NCBI GenBank assembly: GCA_030147505.1
Contig: JASBVG010000133.1
Location: 1-62,134, forward strand
Origin: Tardiphaga sp.
GTDB lineage: Bacteria > Pseudomonadota > Alphaproteobacteria > Rhizobiales > Xanthobacteraceae
Direction of reading: 5' to 3'
DNA length: 62,134 nucleotides
Shown here: positions 1-8,872 of the stretch, piece by piece
How the letters are laid out: the number at the start of each line of letters is the position of its first letter
Position numbering within the stretch: the stretch's first letter is position 1
Made by a program: the position numbers and the translations under genes
Notes under the pieces: model-generated
Told to the model about the DNA's origin: nothing
The model's input: the letters and a program-made list of their open reading frames with translations, nothing else
The model's database searches: none

Positions 1-668
1 CGCCGCTGATCACCGTGGTGTTTGCGGCGCTGTTCCTGAAGGAGAAGGTTTACGTCTATCGCTGGTCGGCGGTGGCGGTCGGCTTCTCTGGCGTCATCCT
101 GATGCTGTCGCCGTATTTCCAGAACCATGCCGCCATCACCAACTCGATGATGGTTGGCCTCGGCCTCGCGCTGCTCAATGCCTTCACCTCCGGTGGCGCT
201 ACCATCCAGATCCGCCGTCTCACGGCGACCGAATCCTCGTCCGCCATCGTCATCATCATGACCCTGATCGTGATGGCCGCATCGCTGCTGACGGCACCTT
301 TCGGCTGGGTGTGGCCATCGAGCTTTGAGCTCGCATTACTGGTCGGCATCGGCATCTGCGGTGGCCTCGGCCAGATGCTGTTCACCGAGAGCTATCGCTA
401 TGCGCCGGCATCCTTCCTTGCGCCGTTCGACTACACGGCGATGCTGTGGGCGTTCCTGCTCGGCTACTGGATGTTCGGCGAGGTGCCGACGGTCTATGTC
501 GTCATCGGCGCAGTGATTGTCGCTGCTGCCGGCATTTTCGTCATCCTTCGCGAGCGCCATCTTGGCCTCAAGCGGCTGCGCGACACACCGATGTCGCCGA
601 TCTCCGCCATGGCTGATGATGAGGCAGATCCCGATGCACCGGTTACGGTGCTCGGCAAGAAACGATAG
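1..668 (+). CDS. DMT-superfamily (EamA) transporter, 5'-truncated
   Basis: This is the C-terminal part (about 222 residues) of an inner-membrane drug/metabolite transporter with EamA repeats. The reading frame is open to the left edge (codons from base 3), so the true start lies outside the window. About six hydrophobic segments are visible, ending in a hydrophilic cytoplasmic tail of about 35 residues rich in Arg and Asp. The LFLKEKV...RWSAVAVGFSGV stretch is the end of one EamA repeat, and the LGYWMFGEVPTVYVVIGAVIVAAAG stretch (about residues 155-180) is the same E-x-P/V signature of the second repeat. The family exports or imports amino acids, nucleotides or other small metabolites; the substrate cannot be inferred. 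The next gene starts 275 bp downstream, so it is probably a separate transcript. Confidence 0.85.
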   Translation, partial: PLITVVFAALFLKEKVYVYRWSAVAVGFSGVILMLSPYFQNHAAITNSMMVGLGLALLNAFTSGGATIQIRRLTATESSSAIVIIMTLIVMAASLLTAPFGWVWPSSFELALLVGIGICGGLGQMLFTESYRYAPASFLAPFDYTAMLWAFLLGYWMFGEVPTVYVVIGAVIVAAAGIFVILRERHLGLKRLRDTPMSPISAMADDEADPDAPVTVLGKKR

Positions 669-943
669 AAAACGGTCGTTGTTGCGCTGCACACAAAGCG
701 AGCTGCGGCATTTTAGAATTTGGAACATGCGCAAAGTGGCAGGCCTTGCTCCGGCCACCTCGGTGCACTTAAATGCCGCCTGCCGCATCCACGCGGCATC
801 CCGTGCATGGCGGGCTCAATCGGTGGAATGATCGCGCAAGGATGCTTGCCGCGCAGGCCGCCGTCTCACACGAACCGTCAGCCAAATATCTGTCCGTATC
901 TGCGTTCAACGAAAAGACGCTCCCGTACTCAAAGAGGTTACCA
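669..943. other. Intergenic region upstream of the aldehyde dehydrogenase
   Basis: There is no convincing gene here. The long frame of the following gene stays open back to 773, but that stretch has no dehydrogenase homology and no ribosome-binding site at its ATG. I treat the 275 bp as the leader and promoter region of the dehydrogenase gene. I see no strong sigma70 hexamer pair. Confidence 0.5.
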
Positions 944-2374
944 ATGGTCAACCGCATGCAATTCTACATTGACGGCGCCTGGGTCGATCCCGTCGTCAAG
1001 AAATCGACGCCTGTCGTCAATCCGGCGACCGAAGAAGCGATGTATGAAGTTGCCCTCGGCTCCAAGGCCGATGTGGACAAGGCCGTGGCTGCCGCCAAGC
1101 GCGCCTTCGAGACCTTCTCGCAGACCACCCGCGAAGAGCGGGTCGCGCTGCTCGAAAAAATCATCGAGGCTTACAAGGCCCGCATGAAGGACATCGGCGC
1201 CTCCGTGTCCGACGAAATGGGCGCCCCGCTGCCGATGGCCGAGCGCCTGCAGGCCGGCGCCGGCCTCGGCCATTTGACCGCGACCCTCGACGTCCTCAAG
1301 AGCTATCCGTTCGACGAGAAGCACAATCAGGCCGTCATCACCAAGGAGCCGATTGGCGTTGTCGGCATGATCACGCCGTGGAATTGGCCGCTCAACCAGA
1401 TCGCCTGCAAGGTCGCGCCTGCGATCGCAGCCGGCTGCACCATGATCCTGAAGCCCTCGGAATTCACCCCGACCTCGGCGCTGATCTTTGCCGAAGTGCT
1501 GCACGAAGCCGGCGTGCCGAAGGGCGTGTTCAATCTCGTCAACGGCCTCGGCCCTGAGGTCGGCGTCGCCATGAGCGAGCATCCGGATATCGACATGGTG
1601 TCGTTCACCGGCTCGACCCGCGCCGGCATCGACGTCGCCAAGCGCGCCGCCAATACCGTCAAGCGCGTCAGCCAGGAACTCGGCGGCAAGTCGCCGAACG
1701 TGATCCTCGAAGGCGCCGACTACGTGAAGGCCGTCACCGGCGGCGTCGCGCACATGTTCAACAATTCCGGACAGTCGTGCAACGCGCCGTCGCGCATGAT
1801 CGTGCCGCAGGGTGCGATGAAGGAAATCGCCGCCATTGCGAAGGCCCAGGCCGACAAGACCAAGGCCGGCGATCCGCGTGCCGACGGCACGGTGATCGGC
1901 CCGGTGGTCAATCGCGGCCAGTGGGACAAGATCCAGGGCCTGATCCAGAAGGGCATCGACGAAGGCGCGACGCTGGTCGCCGGCGGCCCCGGCCTGCCGG
2001 AAGGCGTCAACAAGGGCTTCTATGTGCGTCCGACGATCTTCGCGGACGTCACCGAAAACATGACCATCGCGCGCGAAGAAATCTTCGGGCCGGTGCTCGT
2101 GATCATGGGCGCCAAGGACGAATCGGACGCGCTCCGCATCGCCAATGACACGCCCTATGGTCTCGCAGGCTACGTCTCGGCCGATACGATCGAAAGCGCT
2201 CGCAAGTTCGGCCGCCGCATCCGCGCCGGCAACGTCAACCTGCAGGGCGCCCCGAACGACCGCACCGCGCCGTTCGGTGGCTACAAGCAGTCCGGTAACG
2301 GCCGCGAATGGGGCAAGGCCGGCCTCGAGGACTTCCTCGAGATCAAGGCCATCGCAGGCTACGACGCGGCGTAA
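944..2374 (+). CDS. NAD(P)-dependent aldehyde dehydrogenase
   Basis: This 476-residue cytoplasmic enzyme of the ALDH superfamily oxidises an aldehyde to the carboxylate with NAD(P)+. All core motifs are present: PWNWP near residue 145 for the cofactor fold, FTGST at 221-225, the general-base Glu in QELGGKSP (Glu245), the nucleophile in NNSGQSCN (Cys279), and the EEIFGPV motif in the C-terminal third. The ATG at 944 was chosen because an AAAGAGG ribosome-binding site lies 6-7 bp upstream and the length then matches the family; the open frame from 773 would add 57 non-homologous residues. The gene is monocistronic and ends in a strong intrinsic terminator. Substrate specificity is not visible. 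Confidence 0.93.
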   Translation: MVNRMQFYIDGAWVDPVVKKSTPVVNPATEEAMYEVALGSKADVDKAVAAAKRAFETFSQTTREERVALLEKIIEAYKARMKDIGASVSDEMGAPLPMAERLQAGAGLGHLTATLDVLKSYPFDEKHNQAVITKEPIGVVGMITPWNWPLNQIACKVAPAIAAGCTMILKPSEFTPTSALIFAEVLHEAGVPKGVFNLVNGLGPEVGVAMSEHPDIDMVSFTGSTRAGIDVAKRAANTVKRVSQELGGKSPNVILEGADYVKAVTGGVAHMFNNSGQSCNAPSRMIVPQGAMKEIAAIAKAQADKTKAGDPRADGTVIGPVVNRGQWDKIQGLIQKGIDEGATLVAGGPGLPEGVNKGFYVRPTIFADVTENMTIAREEIFGPVLVIMGAKDESDALRIANDTPYGLAGYVSADTIESARKFGRRIRAGNVNLQGAPNDRTAPFGGYKQSGNGREWGKAGLEDFLEIKAIAGYDAA

Positions 2375-2407
2375 GACCGCGTTTCGAAGCTTCGGGCTTC
2401 GTGACTG

Positions 2408-2439
2408 AAAACGCCGGGGCGAAAGCTCCGGCGTTTTTG
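2408..2439 (+). terminator. Intrinsic terminator after aldehyde dehydrogenase
   Basis: An 11-bp stem (AACGCCGGGGC with GCTCCGGCGTT, one G-U pair) closes on a GAAA tetraloop and is followed by TTTTT. It lies 36 bp after the dehydrogenase stop codon. Confidence 0.9.
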
Positions 2440-2619
2440 TTTTGACGACGAGCCAAAAGGCGGACGTCGCGTCGGCGGCAGAACTGCGCGATTAGATCTG
2501 GTTGTCGCGTGCGGCTTAATCTTTCGTTCAGAATATGGGTATCGGCACCGCCAAATATACCAGTCCGTTAGACTTCATCGGCATGATCTGGTTGAAGATC
2601 GTCTTGATCGAAGCTGAAG

Positions 2620-3882
2620 GTGGCGTCGTTGGCCGAAACGCGAAAGATGGAGGGACTGCGCACACGCCTCACTGCTCTGCGGCGCATGCTGGCTTCGATG
2701 GCAGGGCTGATCGGCTCCGACTATGCGACGAAAGAGCAAGCATGGGAAATGCTGGAAGGGCTCTTCAACCCGCTGGCGCATGCACTAACTGCGACGGCCA
2801 TCACGATCGTCGCCTGGCATAACTGGCACGCCTACGGATCTCTTGCCTCCGTACCGGCGGCCATCATCGTGATCGGGACATTCGCTATCCGTCTTGCTTT
2901 CGTCCGCCGCTTTCACCGCCGCGGGCCGGATGCACGGGTTTCCGATTGGGTTCGTCGGTTTGCCTCATCCAGCTTCATCGCGGCTTTGGGTTGGGGCTCA
3001 AGCCTGTCTATTCTGCTTTACACCACTGAAGGGGCGACCAGGTTTGCTGTCTTCGCGCTGATCTCTGCTCCGATCCAGGGAGCCAGCGCGCGCGCCTATG
3101 CCATGCCGGGGGTGGTGATTCTTCACATCAGCATCGTGCTGGGTATGATCAGCGTGACCGCAACGGCGTTCGGCGTGACGGTCGCCATTCCGCTGGCGCT
3201 TCTCTATCTGTGGTACCAGGTTGGCTTCGTCTCCGAGCTGTTCACATTGCGGACGAGAATGCTGAAGGCCGACCACGATAATCGCGCATTGCTTGGCCAG
3301 GTGACGCGCTACAATGCAGATCTTGCAGTCATGAACGCCCGGCTGTCGACTTTTGCGCTCACTGATGGCTTGACCGGGGTCAGTAACCGGCGGAATTTCG
3401 ACGAAAAGCTCAGGCAGAATTTGCAGGATCAGCCCATGCATGCTGCGTCGTTGGCGTTGCTGCTGATCGATGTCGATCATTTCAAGCGCTTCAACGACAA
3501 TTTCGGACATCTGGTCGGCGACGAATGCCTGAAGCTTGTGGCGGCCGCGATCCGGAGTGTGGAGCGCGCCGACGACTTCACGGCGCGTTATGGCGGCGAG
3601 GAATTCGCGCTCATCCTGCCCGCGACGACCCGCGCAGATGCCTTGATGGTCGCCGAACGGGTGCGGCTGGCCGTTGCAGCCATGGACTGTAGCGCTTTGC
3701 CGAATCCCGCCAGGGGACTGACCGTGAGTATTGGTGTCGGCATCGCCGTGGCTAACGCGAACATTCAGCCACGAACGCTGCTGGAAGCGGCCGACAGTGC
3801 TTTGTATCTGGCCAAGCAGAGTGGGCGCAATTGCGTCAGAGACGGCATGGCGTCAGGACAACAACTGCAACAGATCGCCTGA
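2620..3882 (+). CDS. Membrane-anchored diguanylate cyclase (GGDEF)
   Basis: This 420-residue protein makes c-di-GMP from two GTP. The N-terminal half (about residues 50-210) has five to six hydrophobic segments and no recognised sensor domain. The C-terminal GGDEF domain (about 245-410) has the active-site motif GGEEF at 325-329. The inhibitory I-site RADD at 316-319 is exactly five residues before it, so product feedback is expected. LTDGLTGVSNRR marks the start of the catalytic domain. The start is uncertain: GTG 2620 has AAGG directly against it, and ATG 2647 or later Met codons are possible. It is convergent with the SMP-30 gene, with 4 bp between the stop codons. The region 2440-2619 shows nothing else of note. 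Confidence 0.92.
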   Translation: MASLAETRKMEGLRTRLTALRRMLASMAGLIGSDYATKEQAWEMLEGLFNPLAHALTATAITIVAWHNWHAYGSLASVPAAIIVIGTFAIRLAFVRRFHRRGPDARVSDWVRRFASSSFIAALGWGSSLSILLYTTEGATRFAVFALISAPIQGASARAYAMPGVVILHISIVLGMISVTATAFGVTVAIPLALLYLWYQVGFVSELFTLRTRMLKADHDNRALLGQVTRYNADLAVMNARLSTFALTDGLTGVSNRRNFDEKLRQNLQDQPMHAASLALLLIDVDHFKRFNDNFGHLVGDECLKLVAAAIRSVERADDFTARYGGEEFALILPATTRADALMVAERVRLAVAAMDCSALPNPARGLTVSIGVGIAVANANIQPRTLLEAADSALYLAKQSGRNCVRDGMASGQQLQQIA

Positions 3883-3886
3883 TCGG

Positions 3887-4861
3887 TCAGCCGCCCAGCG
3901 CACCCTGCGTGTTCACATAAACCGCATAAATCGACTGGCTTGCCGCCATGAACAACCGGTTGCGCTTGCGTCCGCCGAAGGCGACATTGGCGCAGCGTTC
4001 GGGCAGTGTGATGCGGCCGATCGGCGTGCCGTCCGGCGCGAACACCATCACGCCGTCGAGTTCAGGCGTCCCCATCCCCCAGCCGCACCACAGATTGCCG
4101 TCGGTATCGCAGCGCATGCCGTCCGGCGTGCCGGGACCGGCATCGATGGCGATGCGCTTGTTTCTGAGCGTCTTGCCATCGGGTGCGACATCGTAAGCAA
4201 GGATTTTTCGCGTCGGCACGCCGCGCGATTCCACGATGTAGAGGATCGTCTCGTCCGGCGAGAAGCAGAGCCCGTTCGGCGCAAGAATGTCGTCGGCAAC
4301 GATGCTCGGCTGCAGCGTCTCGCCATCGATGCGATACACGTTCATCCCGATCTCGGACGGCGCCTTGTCGCCTTCGTAATCGCTCAGGATGCCGAAGGCG
4401 GGGTCGGTGAACCAGATCGATCCATCGGATTTCACTACCACGTCATTCGGTGAATTCAGCCGCTTGCCCTCGAAGCGATCCATCAGCACGGTGATGCTGC
4501 CGTCATATTCGGTGCGGATCAGGCGGCGGCCGTGCTCGCAGGTGATCAGCCGGCCTTGCCTGTCACGCGTATTGCCATTGGCGTAATTCGACGGTTTGCG
4601 GAAATCGCTGACCGCGCCGGTCTCTTCATCCCAACGGATGATGCGATTGTTGGGAATGTCCGAGCAGAGCAGATAACGGCCATCGCCGAACCAGACCGGG
4701 CCTTCCGCCCATCGCAGGCCGGTGGCGATGCGCTCGACGGCGCCGAGCTTGATCCAGTATTTCTCGAAGCGGGAATCGAGGGCGGTGATAGCGGGGTCGG
4801 GATAATAGGCCGCCGGCTGCCAGCCGCGCGATGACGTATCGGAAATTGGCGTCTCGTTCAC
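3887..4861 (-). CDS. SMP-30/gluconolactonase family lactonase
   Basis: This is a 324-residue six-bladed beta-propeller lactonase of the SMP-30/LRE family, which hydrolyses sugar lactones to aldonic or aldaric acids using a divalent metal. Family signatures are visible: GLRWAEGPVWFGDGRYLLCSD near the N-terminus (metal-binding Glu in AEGP), SPNDVVVKSDGSIWFTDPAFG in the middle (Asn-Asp), and ILAPNGLCFSPDE and GTPDGMRCDTDGNLW for the later metal ligands. GTG at 4861 was chosen because GAGGAAA lies 6 bp upstream; a TTG at 4909 would add 16 residues. It is divergent from the uronate dehydrogenase across 131 bp with a GntR-like operator, which suggests it opens the lactone made by that enzyme. Confidence 0.9.
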   Translation of the reverse strand: MNETPISDTSSRGWQPAAYYPDPAITALDSRFEKYWIKLGAVERIATGLRWAEGPVWFGDGRYLLCSDIPNNRIIRWDEETGAVSDFRKPSNYANGNTRDRQGRLITCEHGRRLIRTEYDGSITVLMDRFEGKRLNSPNDVVVKSDGSIWFTDPAFGILSDYEGDKAPSEIGMNVYRIDGETLQPSIVADDILAPNGLCFSPDETILYIVESRGVPTRKILAYDVAPDGKTLRNKRIAIDAGPGTPDGMRCDTDGNLWCGWGMGTPELDGVMVFAPDGTPIGRITLPERCANVAFGGRKRNRLFMAASQSIYAVYVNTQGALGG

Positions 4862-4957
4862 TGTCGTTTCCTCGGATGCGTTGCTAGCATCGGCAGGGAT
4901 GGGCGGCAAGCAATGCCGGTTGCGCTGCCTTGCTGGGACGCCGGCGCTGCGTCATAC

Positions 4958-4968
4958 TTGTCTGACAA
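4958..4968. promoter_or_regulatory. GntR/FadR-type operator between divergent genes
   Basis: TTGTCTGACAA is a perfect odd palindrome (TTGTC-T-GACAA) that fits the TNGTNNNACNA pattern of FadR-subfamily GntR regulators. It lies 25 bp before the uronate dehydrogenase start and 96 bp before the lactonase start. No gntR gene is in the window, so the regulator would act from elsewhere. The match is seen directly; the regulator class is inferred. Confidence 0.6.
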
Positions 4969-4992
4969 CTGACAACATCACGAGGGACGGGA

Positions 4993-5814
4993 ATGCCAAG
5001 GATCTTGATGACGGGCGCCTCGGGCGGCATTGGCACGCGTTTGCGCGAACTCCTGCCGCCGATCTATCCGGACCTTGTGCTTAGCGATCTCACGACGCCG
5101 CCGAATCTCAAATCCGCCGAGACATTCAGGCAGGCCGACCTCGCCGATCTCGCTGCCGTCGAATCCATCTGCGACGGCGTAGATGGCATCCTGCATTTCG
5201 GCGGCTTCTCGGTGGAAGGGCCGTGGGATACCATCCTGCAGGCCAATATCATCGGTTGCTACAATCTGTTCGAGGCTGCGCGCAGGAAAGGCGTGAAGCG
5301 CATCGTGTTCGCCTCGTCGAACCATGCAGTCGGCTTCTATCCGCGTCACAGCAAGATCCCGCCCGCAGTCACCGCGCGACCCGACAGCCGCTATGGCGTC
5401 AGCAAGGTATTTGGCGAGGCGCTCGGTGCGCTCTATGCGGACAAGCATGGCCTTGCGGTGACATGTCTGCGCATCGGCAATTTCGGCGATGTGCCGCTCG
5501 ACAGGCGCCGGCTGTCGATCTGGCTGAAGCCGGACGATCTGGTGCAGCTCTGTCGTATTGGGCTCGAGCACCCGGATATCCATTTCGAGGTGCTGTATGG
5601 CGCCTCCTGGAACGAGCGTGCCTGGTGGGACAACACGCGCGCCTACGAGCTTGGTTACCGCCCCACCGGCAAGGGTGAGGATCACCGCGAACATGCGATG
5701 GCGGAACAGGCTAAGCTGAAGCCCGATCCTATCGGCGATTTCTATCAGGGCGGCGCTTTTTGCACCGCCGAATTCTCCGGCGATTTCAGCAAGATTTGGG
5801 AGCCGAAATCGTAG
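4993..5814 (+). CDS. udh: NAD-dependent uronate dehydrogenase-like protein
   Basis: This 273-residue extended-SDR protein closely resembles uronate dehydrogenases, which oxidise D-glucuronate or D-galacturonate to the aldaro-lactone with NAD+. The Rossmann motif is GASGGIG at 8-14 and the catalytic pair YGVSK is at 134-138. Segments typical of Udh include FGGFSVEGPW, NIIGCYNLFEAAR, FASSNHAVGFYP and the GASWNERAWWDN strand near the C-terminus. The ATG has a GAGGGACGGG ribosome-binding site. The divergent SMP-30 lactonase would hydrolyse the product. The end of the gene runs into an interspersed repeat, whose first bases overlap the stop codon region. General SDR function is certain; substrate is inferred from resemblance. 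Confidence 0.85.
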   Translation: MPRILMTGASGGIGTRLRELLPPIYPDLVLSDLTTPPNLKSAETFRQADLADLAAVESICDGVDGILHFGGFSVEGPWDTILQANIIGCYNLFEAARRKGVKRIVFASSNHAVGFYPRHSKIPPAVTARPDSRYGVSKVFGEALGALYADKHGLAVTCLRIGNFGDVPLDRRRLSIWLKPDDLVQLCRIGLEHPDIHFEVLYGASWNERAWWDNTRAYELGYRPTGKGEDHREHAMAEQAKLKPDPIGDFYQGGAFCTAEFSGDFSKIWEPKS

Positions 5815-5917
5815 GATGGGTTGAGCAAAGCGAAACCCATGCTGTCCGTCGTCTCGGCAGGCTCCGCCGATGGGTTGTCGCTCTGTCGCTGTCGCGCCTG
5901 CGCTTAACCCATCCTAC
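5811..5917. repeat. Interspersed palindromic repeat (GTAGGATGGGTT family)
   Basis: The 12-bp arms GTAGGATGGGTT (5811-5822) and AACCCATCCTAC (5906-5917) are perfect inverted copies, with inner copies of the ACCCAT / ATGGGT words between them. Read in frame it gives VGWVEQSETHA, a phrase common in spurious Bradyrhizobium proteins, which marks it as a dispersed genomic repeat. It overlaps the end of the uronate dehydrogenase gene and may act as a 3' hairpin. Confidence 0.85.
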
Positions 5918-5927
5918 AGCCTCCGCA

Positions 5928-5957
5928 TTGACTTCCGCTCCCGCGGCTTCATAAGAA
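5928..5957 (+). promoter_or_regulatory. Candidate sigma70 promoter for the dehydratase
   Basis: TTGACT (5928-5933), an 18-bp spacer and TAAGAA (5952-5957) lie 30 bp before the dehydratase ATG. It follows the repeat hairpin, which suggests the dehydratase has its own transcript. Confidence 0.4.
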
Positions 5958-5987
5958 ACGTTCAAAACAAGCATTGGGAACGCGAGA

Positions 5988-7694
5988 ATGGCCGACGGAT
6001 TGCGCAAGGGACTCACGAGCTATGGCGATGCCGGTTTTTCCCTGTTCTTGCGAAAAGCCTTCATCAAGGCCATGGGCTATTCCGACGATGCGCTCGACCG
6101 TCCCATCGTCGGCATCACCAACACCCACAGCGACTACAATCCCTGCCACGGCAACGCCCCGCAGATCATTGAGGCGGTGAAGCGCGGCGTCATGCTGGCT
6201 GGTGCGTTGCCGATGGTGTTCCCCACCATCTCCATCGGCGAAAGCTTTGCGCATCCGACATCCATGTATCTACGCAATCTGATGGCGATGGATACCGAAG
6301 AGATGATCCGCGCCCAGCCGATGGACGCCGTGGTCGTGATCGGCGGCTGCGACAAGACGCTGCCGGCGCAGATCATGGCGGCGCTGTCCGTCGATCTGCC
6401 GACGGTGGTGATCCCCGTCGGTCCCATGGTGGTCGGTCATCACAAGGGTGAGGTGCTGGGTGCTTGCACCGATTGTCGCCGCATGTGGGGCAAGTTCCGC
6501 GCCGGCGAGATCGATCAGCAGGAGATCGACGACGTCAATGCGCGCCTCGCGCCATCGGTGGGCACCTGCATGGTGATGGGCACGGCCTCCACCATGGCCT
6601 GCATCACCGAAGCCATGGGTCTGTCGCTGCCGATGAGCGCGACCATCCCGGCGCCGCATGCGGAGCGCTTCCGCTCTGCCGAAGCCAGCGGCAAGGTCGC
6701 CGCCGAACTGGCGAAGAACAAGGGCCCGAAGCCGAGCGAATTTCTCACGCCAGGCTCGTTCCGCAATGCGCAGGTGGTGCTGCAGGCGATCGGCGGTTCC
6801 ACCAATGGCCTGATCCATCTCACGGCTATGGCCAACCGCACGCCGAACCGCATCGATCTCGGTGCTTTCGACGATCTCGGCCGCGATGTGCCGGTGCTGG
6901 TCGATCTGAAGCCGTCCGGCGATCACTATATGGAGCACTTCCATCACGCCGGCGGCGTACCCAAGCTGATGGCACAGCTCGGCGATCTCATCGATCTCGA
7001 TGCGAAATCGGTGACTGGCCAGACCCTGCGCGACATCATTGCGAAGGCTGAGGATGTGCCGGGGCAGGATGTCATTCGCTCGAAGGACAATCCGATCAAG
7101 CGGGAAGGCGGGCTCGCCATCCTGCACGGCAATCTCGCGCCGCGCAGCGCCGTGATCAAGCACGCGGCCGCCTCGCCGAAACTGCTGCAGCACACCGGCC
7201 GCGCGGTCGTGTTCGAGTCGGTTGAGGACATGACCAACCGCGTCGACGATCCCGAACTCGATGTCACCGCCGATGACGTGCTGGTACTCCGCAATGCCGG
7301 CCCGAAGGGCGCGCCGGGCATGCCCGAGGCCGGTTATCTGCCGATTCCCAAAAAGCTGGCGCGCGCAGGCGTGAAGGACATGGTGCGCATCTCCGACACC
7401 CGCATGAGCGGCACGGCCTTCGGGACGATCGTGCTGCATATCACGCCGGAGAGTGCGGTCGGCGGGCCGCTGGCGCTGGTGAAGAACGGCGACATGATAA
7501 GGCTGGATGTGGCGAAGCGGAGCATCGATCTTCTGGTGGACGAAGCCGAGCTTGCGAAGCGTGCTGCCGCGTTGCCGAAGCCGGAGGCGCCGGACTGGGC
7601 CAGGCGCGGCTACGCGCATCTGTTCCATACGACGATCATGCAGGCCGATGAAGGCTGTGATTTCGACTTCATGACCGGGCAGGGGAAGGTCTGA
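5988..7694 (+). CDS. IlvD/Edd-family sugar-acid dehydratase
   Basis: This 568-residue cytoplasmic Fe-S dehydratase removes water from a dihydroxy acid to give a 2-keto-3-deoxy acid. The three cluster cysteines sit in NPCHGNAP (Cys53), GGCDKT (Cys121) and VGTCMVMGTAST (Cys194). The C-terminal SDTRMSGTAFGT and HITPESAVGGPLALV blocks are family signatures. The length and the N-terminal segment KGLTSYGDAGFSLFLRKAF favour the pentonate/hexonate dehydratase branch (L-arabinonate, D-xylonate type) over biosynthetic dihydroxyacid dehydratase. It sits between the uronate dehydrogenase and a convergent PfkB kinase, so a role in sugar-acid catabolism leading to a 2-keto-3-deoxy sugar acid is likely. The exact substrate is not readable. 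Confidence 0.9.
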   Translation: MADGLRKGLTSYGDAGFSLFLRKAFIKAMGYSDDALDRPIVGITNTHSDYNPCHGNAPQIIEAVKRGVMLAGALPMVFPTISIGESFAHPTSMYLRNLMAMDTEEMIRAQPMDAVVVIGGCDKTLPAQIMAALSVDLPTVVIPVGPMVVGHHKGEVLGACTDCRRMWGKFRAGEIDQQEIDDVNARLAPSVGTCMVMGTASTMACITEAMGLSLPMSATIPAPHAERFRSAEASGKVAAELAKNKGPKPSEFLTPGSFRNAQVVLQAIGGSTNGLIHLTAMANRTPNRIDLGAFDDLGRDVPVLVDLKPSGDHYMEHFHHAGGVPKLMAQLGDLIDLDAKSVTGQTLRDIIAKAEDVPGQDVIRSKDNPIKREGGLAILHGNLAPRSAVIKHAAASPKLLQHTGRAVVFESVEDMTNRVDDPELDVTADDVLVLRNAGPKGAPGMPEAGYLPIPKKLARAGVKDMVRISDTRMSGTAFGTIVLHITPESAVGGPLALVKNGDMIRLDVAKRSIDLLVDEAELAKRAAALPKPEAPDWARRGYAHLFHTTIMQADEGCDFDFMTGQGKV

Positions 7695-7702
7695 TTGTCG
7701 TT

Positions 7703-7725
7703 ACCCTCCCCCTCCAGGGGAGGGT
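7703..7725. terminator. Symmetric hairpin between convergent genes
   Basis: A perfect 9-bp inverted repeat, ACCCTCCCC (7703-7711) and GGGGAGGGT (7717-7725) with a 5-nt loop, lies in the 37 bp between the convergent dehydratase and kinase stops. There is no T tract, so it may act as a transcript-end hairpin rather than a classic terminator. The GGGGAGGGT word is also a common dispersed repeat core in this bacterial group. Confidence 0.5.
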
Positions 7726-7731
7726 GAAGAA

Positions 7732-8625
7732 CTATACCTTCGCCTCGAACTCTTCTTTCACCGCCGCGATATCTGTCAGCGTCGGCAGCCCGCTCTCATT
7801 GCCGAGCTTCTGAATCTTGTAGCTCGATGCCGCCCGGGCGAACTGGAAATGCTCCGACCAGCTCGCCCCGGGATTTGCGAGATATGAATACACATAGGCG
7901 CCGTGAAACACGTCGCCGGCGCCATTGGTATCGATCACGCGTTCGCGCGGGATCGGATAAGCAGGCTGCGTGTGCACAGCGCCCGCTTCGTCATACCAGA
8001 GCAGTCCCTTCTCGCCGAGCGTGACACCGCCGACGCGGCAGCCGCGGCCCTTGAGATATTCGAGCATCTTCTCTGGCGTCAGATCCATCTGTTCGCAGAG
8101 TCGCTCGGCGACGATGGCGACATCGATATATTCCAACAGTTCATGCGTATTGGTGCGCAAGCCGCCGCCGTCCAGCGAGGTGAGAATGCCAGCCTCGCGG
8201 CACAGTTTCGCATAGTGGATCGCAGCATCGGGCTGATGCCCGTCCACATGCAGCGCGCGGCAGGCGCCAAGGTTGAGGAGCGGAAACGGATGGATATGCT
8301 CGTCGTCGCGGCAGCGGACGATGGCGCGTTTGCCGTCCTTCGGCATGATGAAGGACAGTGACGATGACGCCACCTTGCGCGGATGAATCTCGATATTGTA
8401 CTTCGCACTCATGTCCATGAACATGCGCCCGAGCCAGTCATTGGCCACGGTGGCGATCAGGTCGGGCACGATACCGAGCTTGGCGCAGCAGAACGCCGCG
8501 GTGACGGCATTGCCACCAAACGACACCGCATAGTCGGAGGCGACATGCTTTTCATCGCCAGTCGGCATATGGTCGGTGATGAAGGTGACGTCGATATAGG
8601 TCTGTCCGATAAAGAGCGCTTTCAT
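7732..8625 (-). CDS. PfkB-family carbohydrate kinase
   Basis: This 297-residue ribokinase-type sugar kinase transfers phosphate from ATP to a sugar or keto-acid. The N-terminal FGGNAVTAA segment (about residues 36-44) corresponds to PfkB signature 1. Signature 2 is DTNGAGDVFHGA at 232-243, with Asp238 as the catalytic base. The frame is open to 8880, but the extra 85 residues are not family-like, and MKALFIGQTYIDV is the expected first strand, so ATG 8625 is used; its ribosome-binding site is weak (GGACGGA). It is convergent with the dehydratase. 2-keto-3-deoxy-gluconate-type kinases belong to this family, which would fit the pathway, but sequence alone does not fix the substrate. Confidence 0.88.
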   Translation of the reverse strand: MKALFIGQTYIDVTFITDHMPTGDEKHVASDYAVSFGGNAVTAAFCCAKLGIVPDLIATVANDWLGRMFMDMSAKYNIEIHPRKVASSSLSFIMPKDGKRAIVRCRDDEHIHPFPLLNLGACRALHVDGHQPDAAIHYAKLCREAGILTSLDGGGLRTNTHELLEYIDVAIVAERLCEQMDLTPEKMLEYLKGRGCRVGGVTLGEKGLLWYDEAGAVHTQPAYPIPRERVIDTNGAGDVFHGAYVYSYLANPGASWSEHFQFARAASSYKIQKLGNESGLPTLTDIAAVKEEFEAKV

Positions 8626-8872
8626 GAATCCGTCCGTCGCGTCAGGGGGGATGGCGGTACGGCCGCCGGCCTCGGCCACATCGAACAGCTTAACAGCCGC
8701 CGCGCCGCCCGCCATCGAAAATTGTGCGGTGCCGCACGGGCCGCCCGCGAATCCTGTTTGTGCTTCGGTCGTGGCCGCACTGGGGCAAATCGCGCAAAGC
8801 GGCTGCGTCGTCTTGACCAGTTGGCCGTAAAAGCTGGCATAGTGGCGCAGCAAGAAACAGGAGGAGAGAACG

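Noticed and set aside
6270..7628. 452-codon frame opposite the IlvD/Edd dehydratase
   Set aside because: Antisense shadow of a gene whose catalytic motifs are intact.
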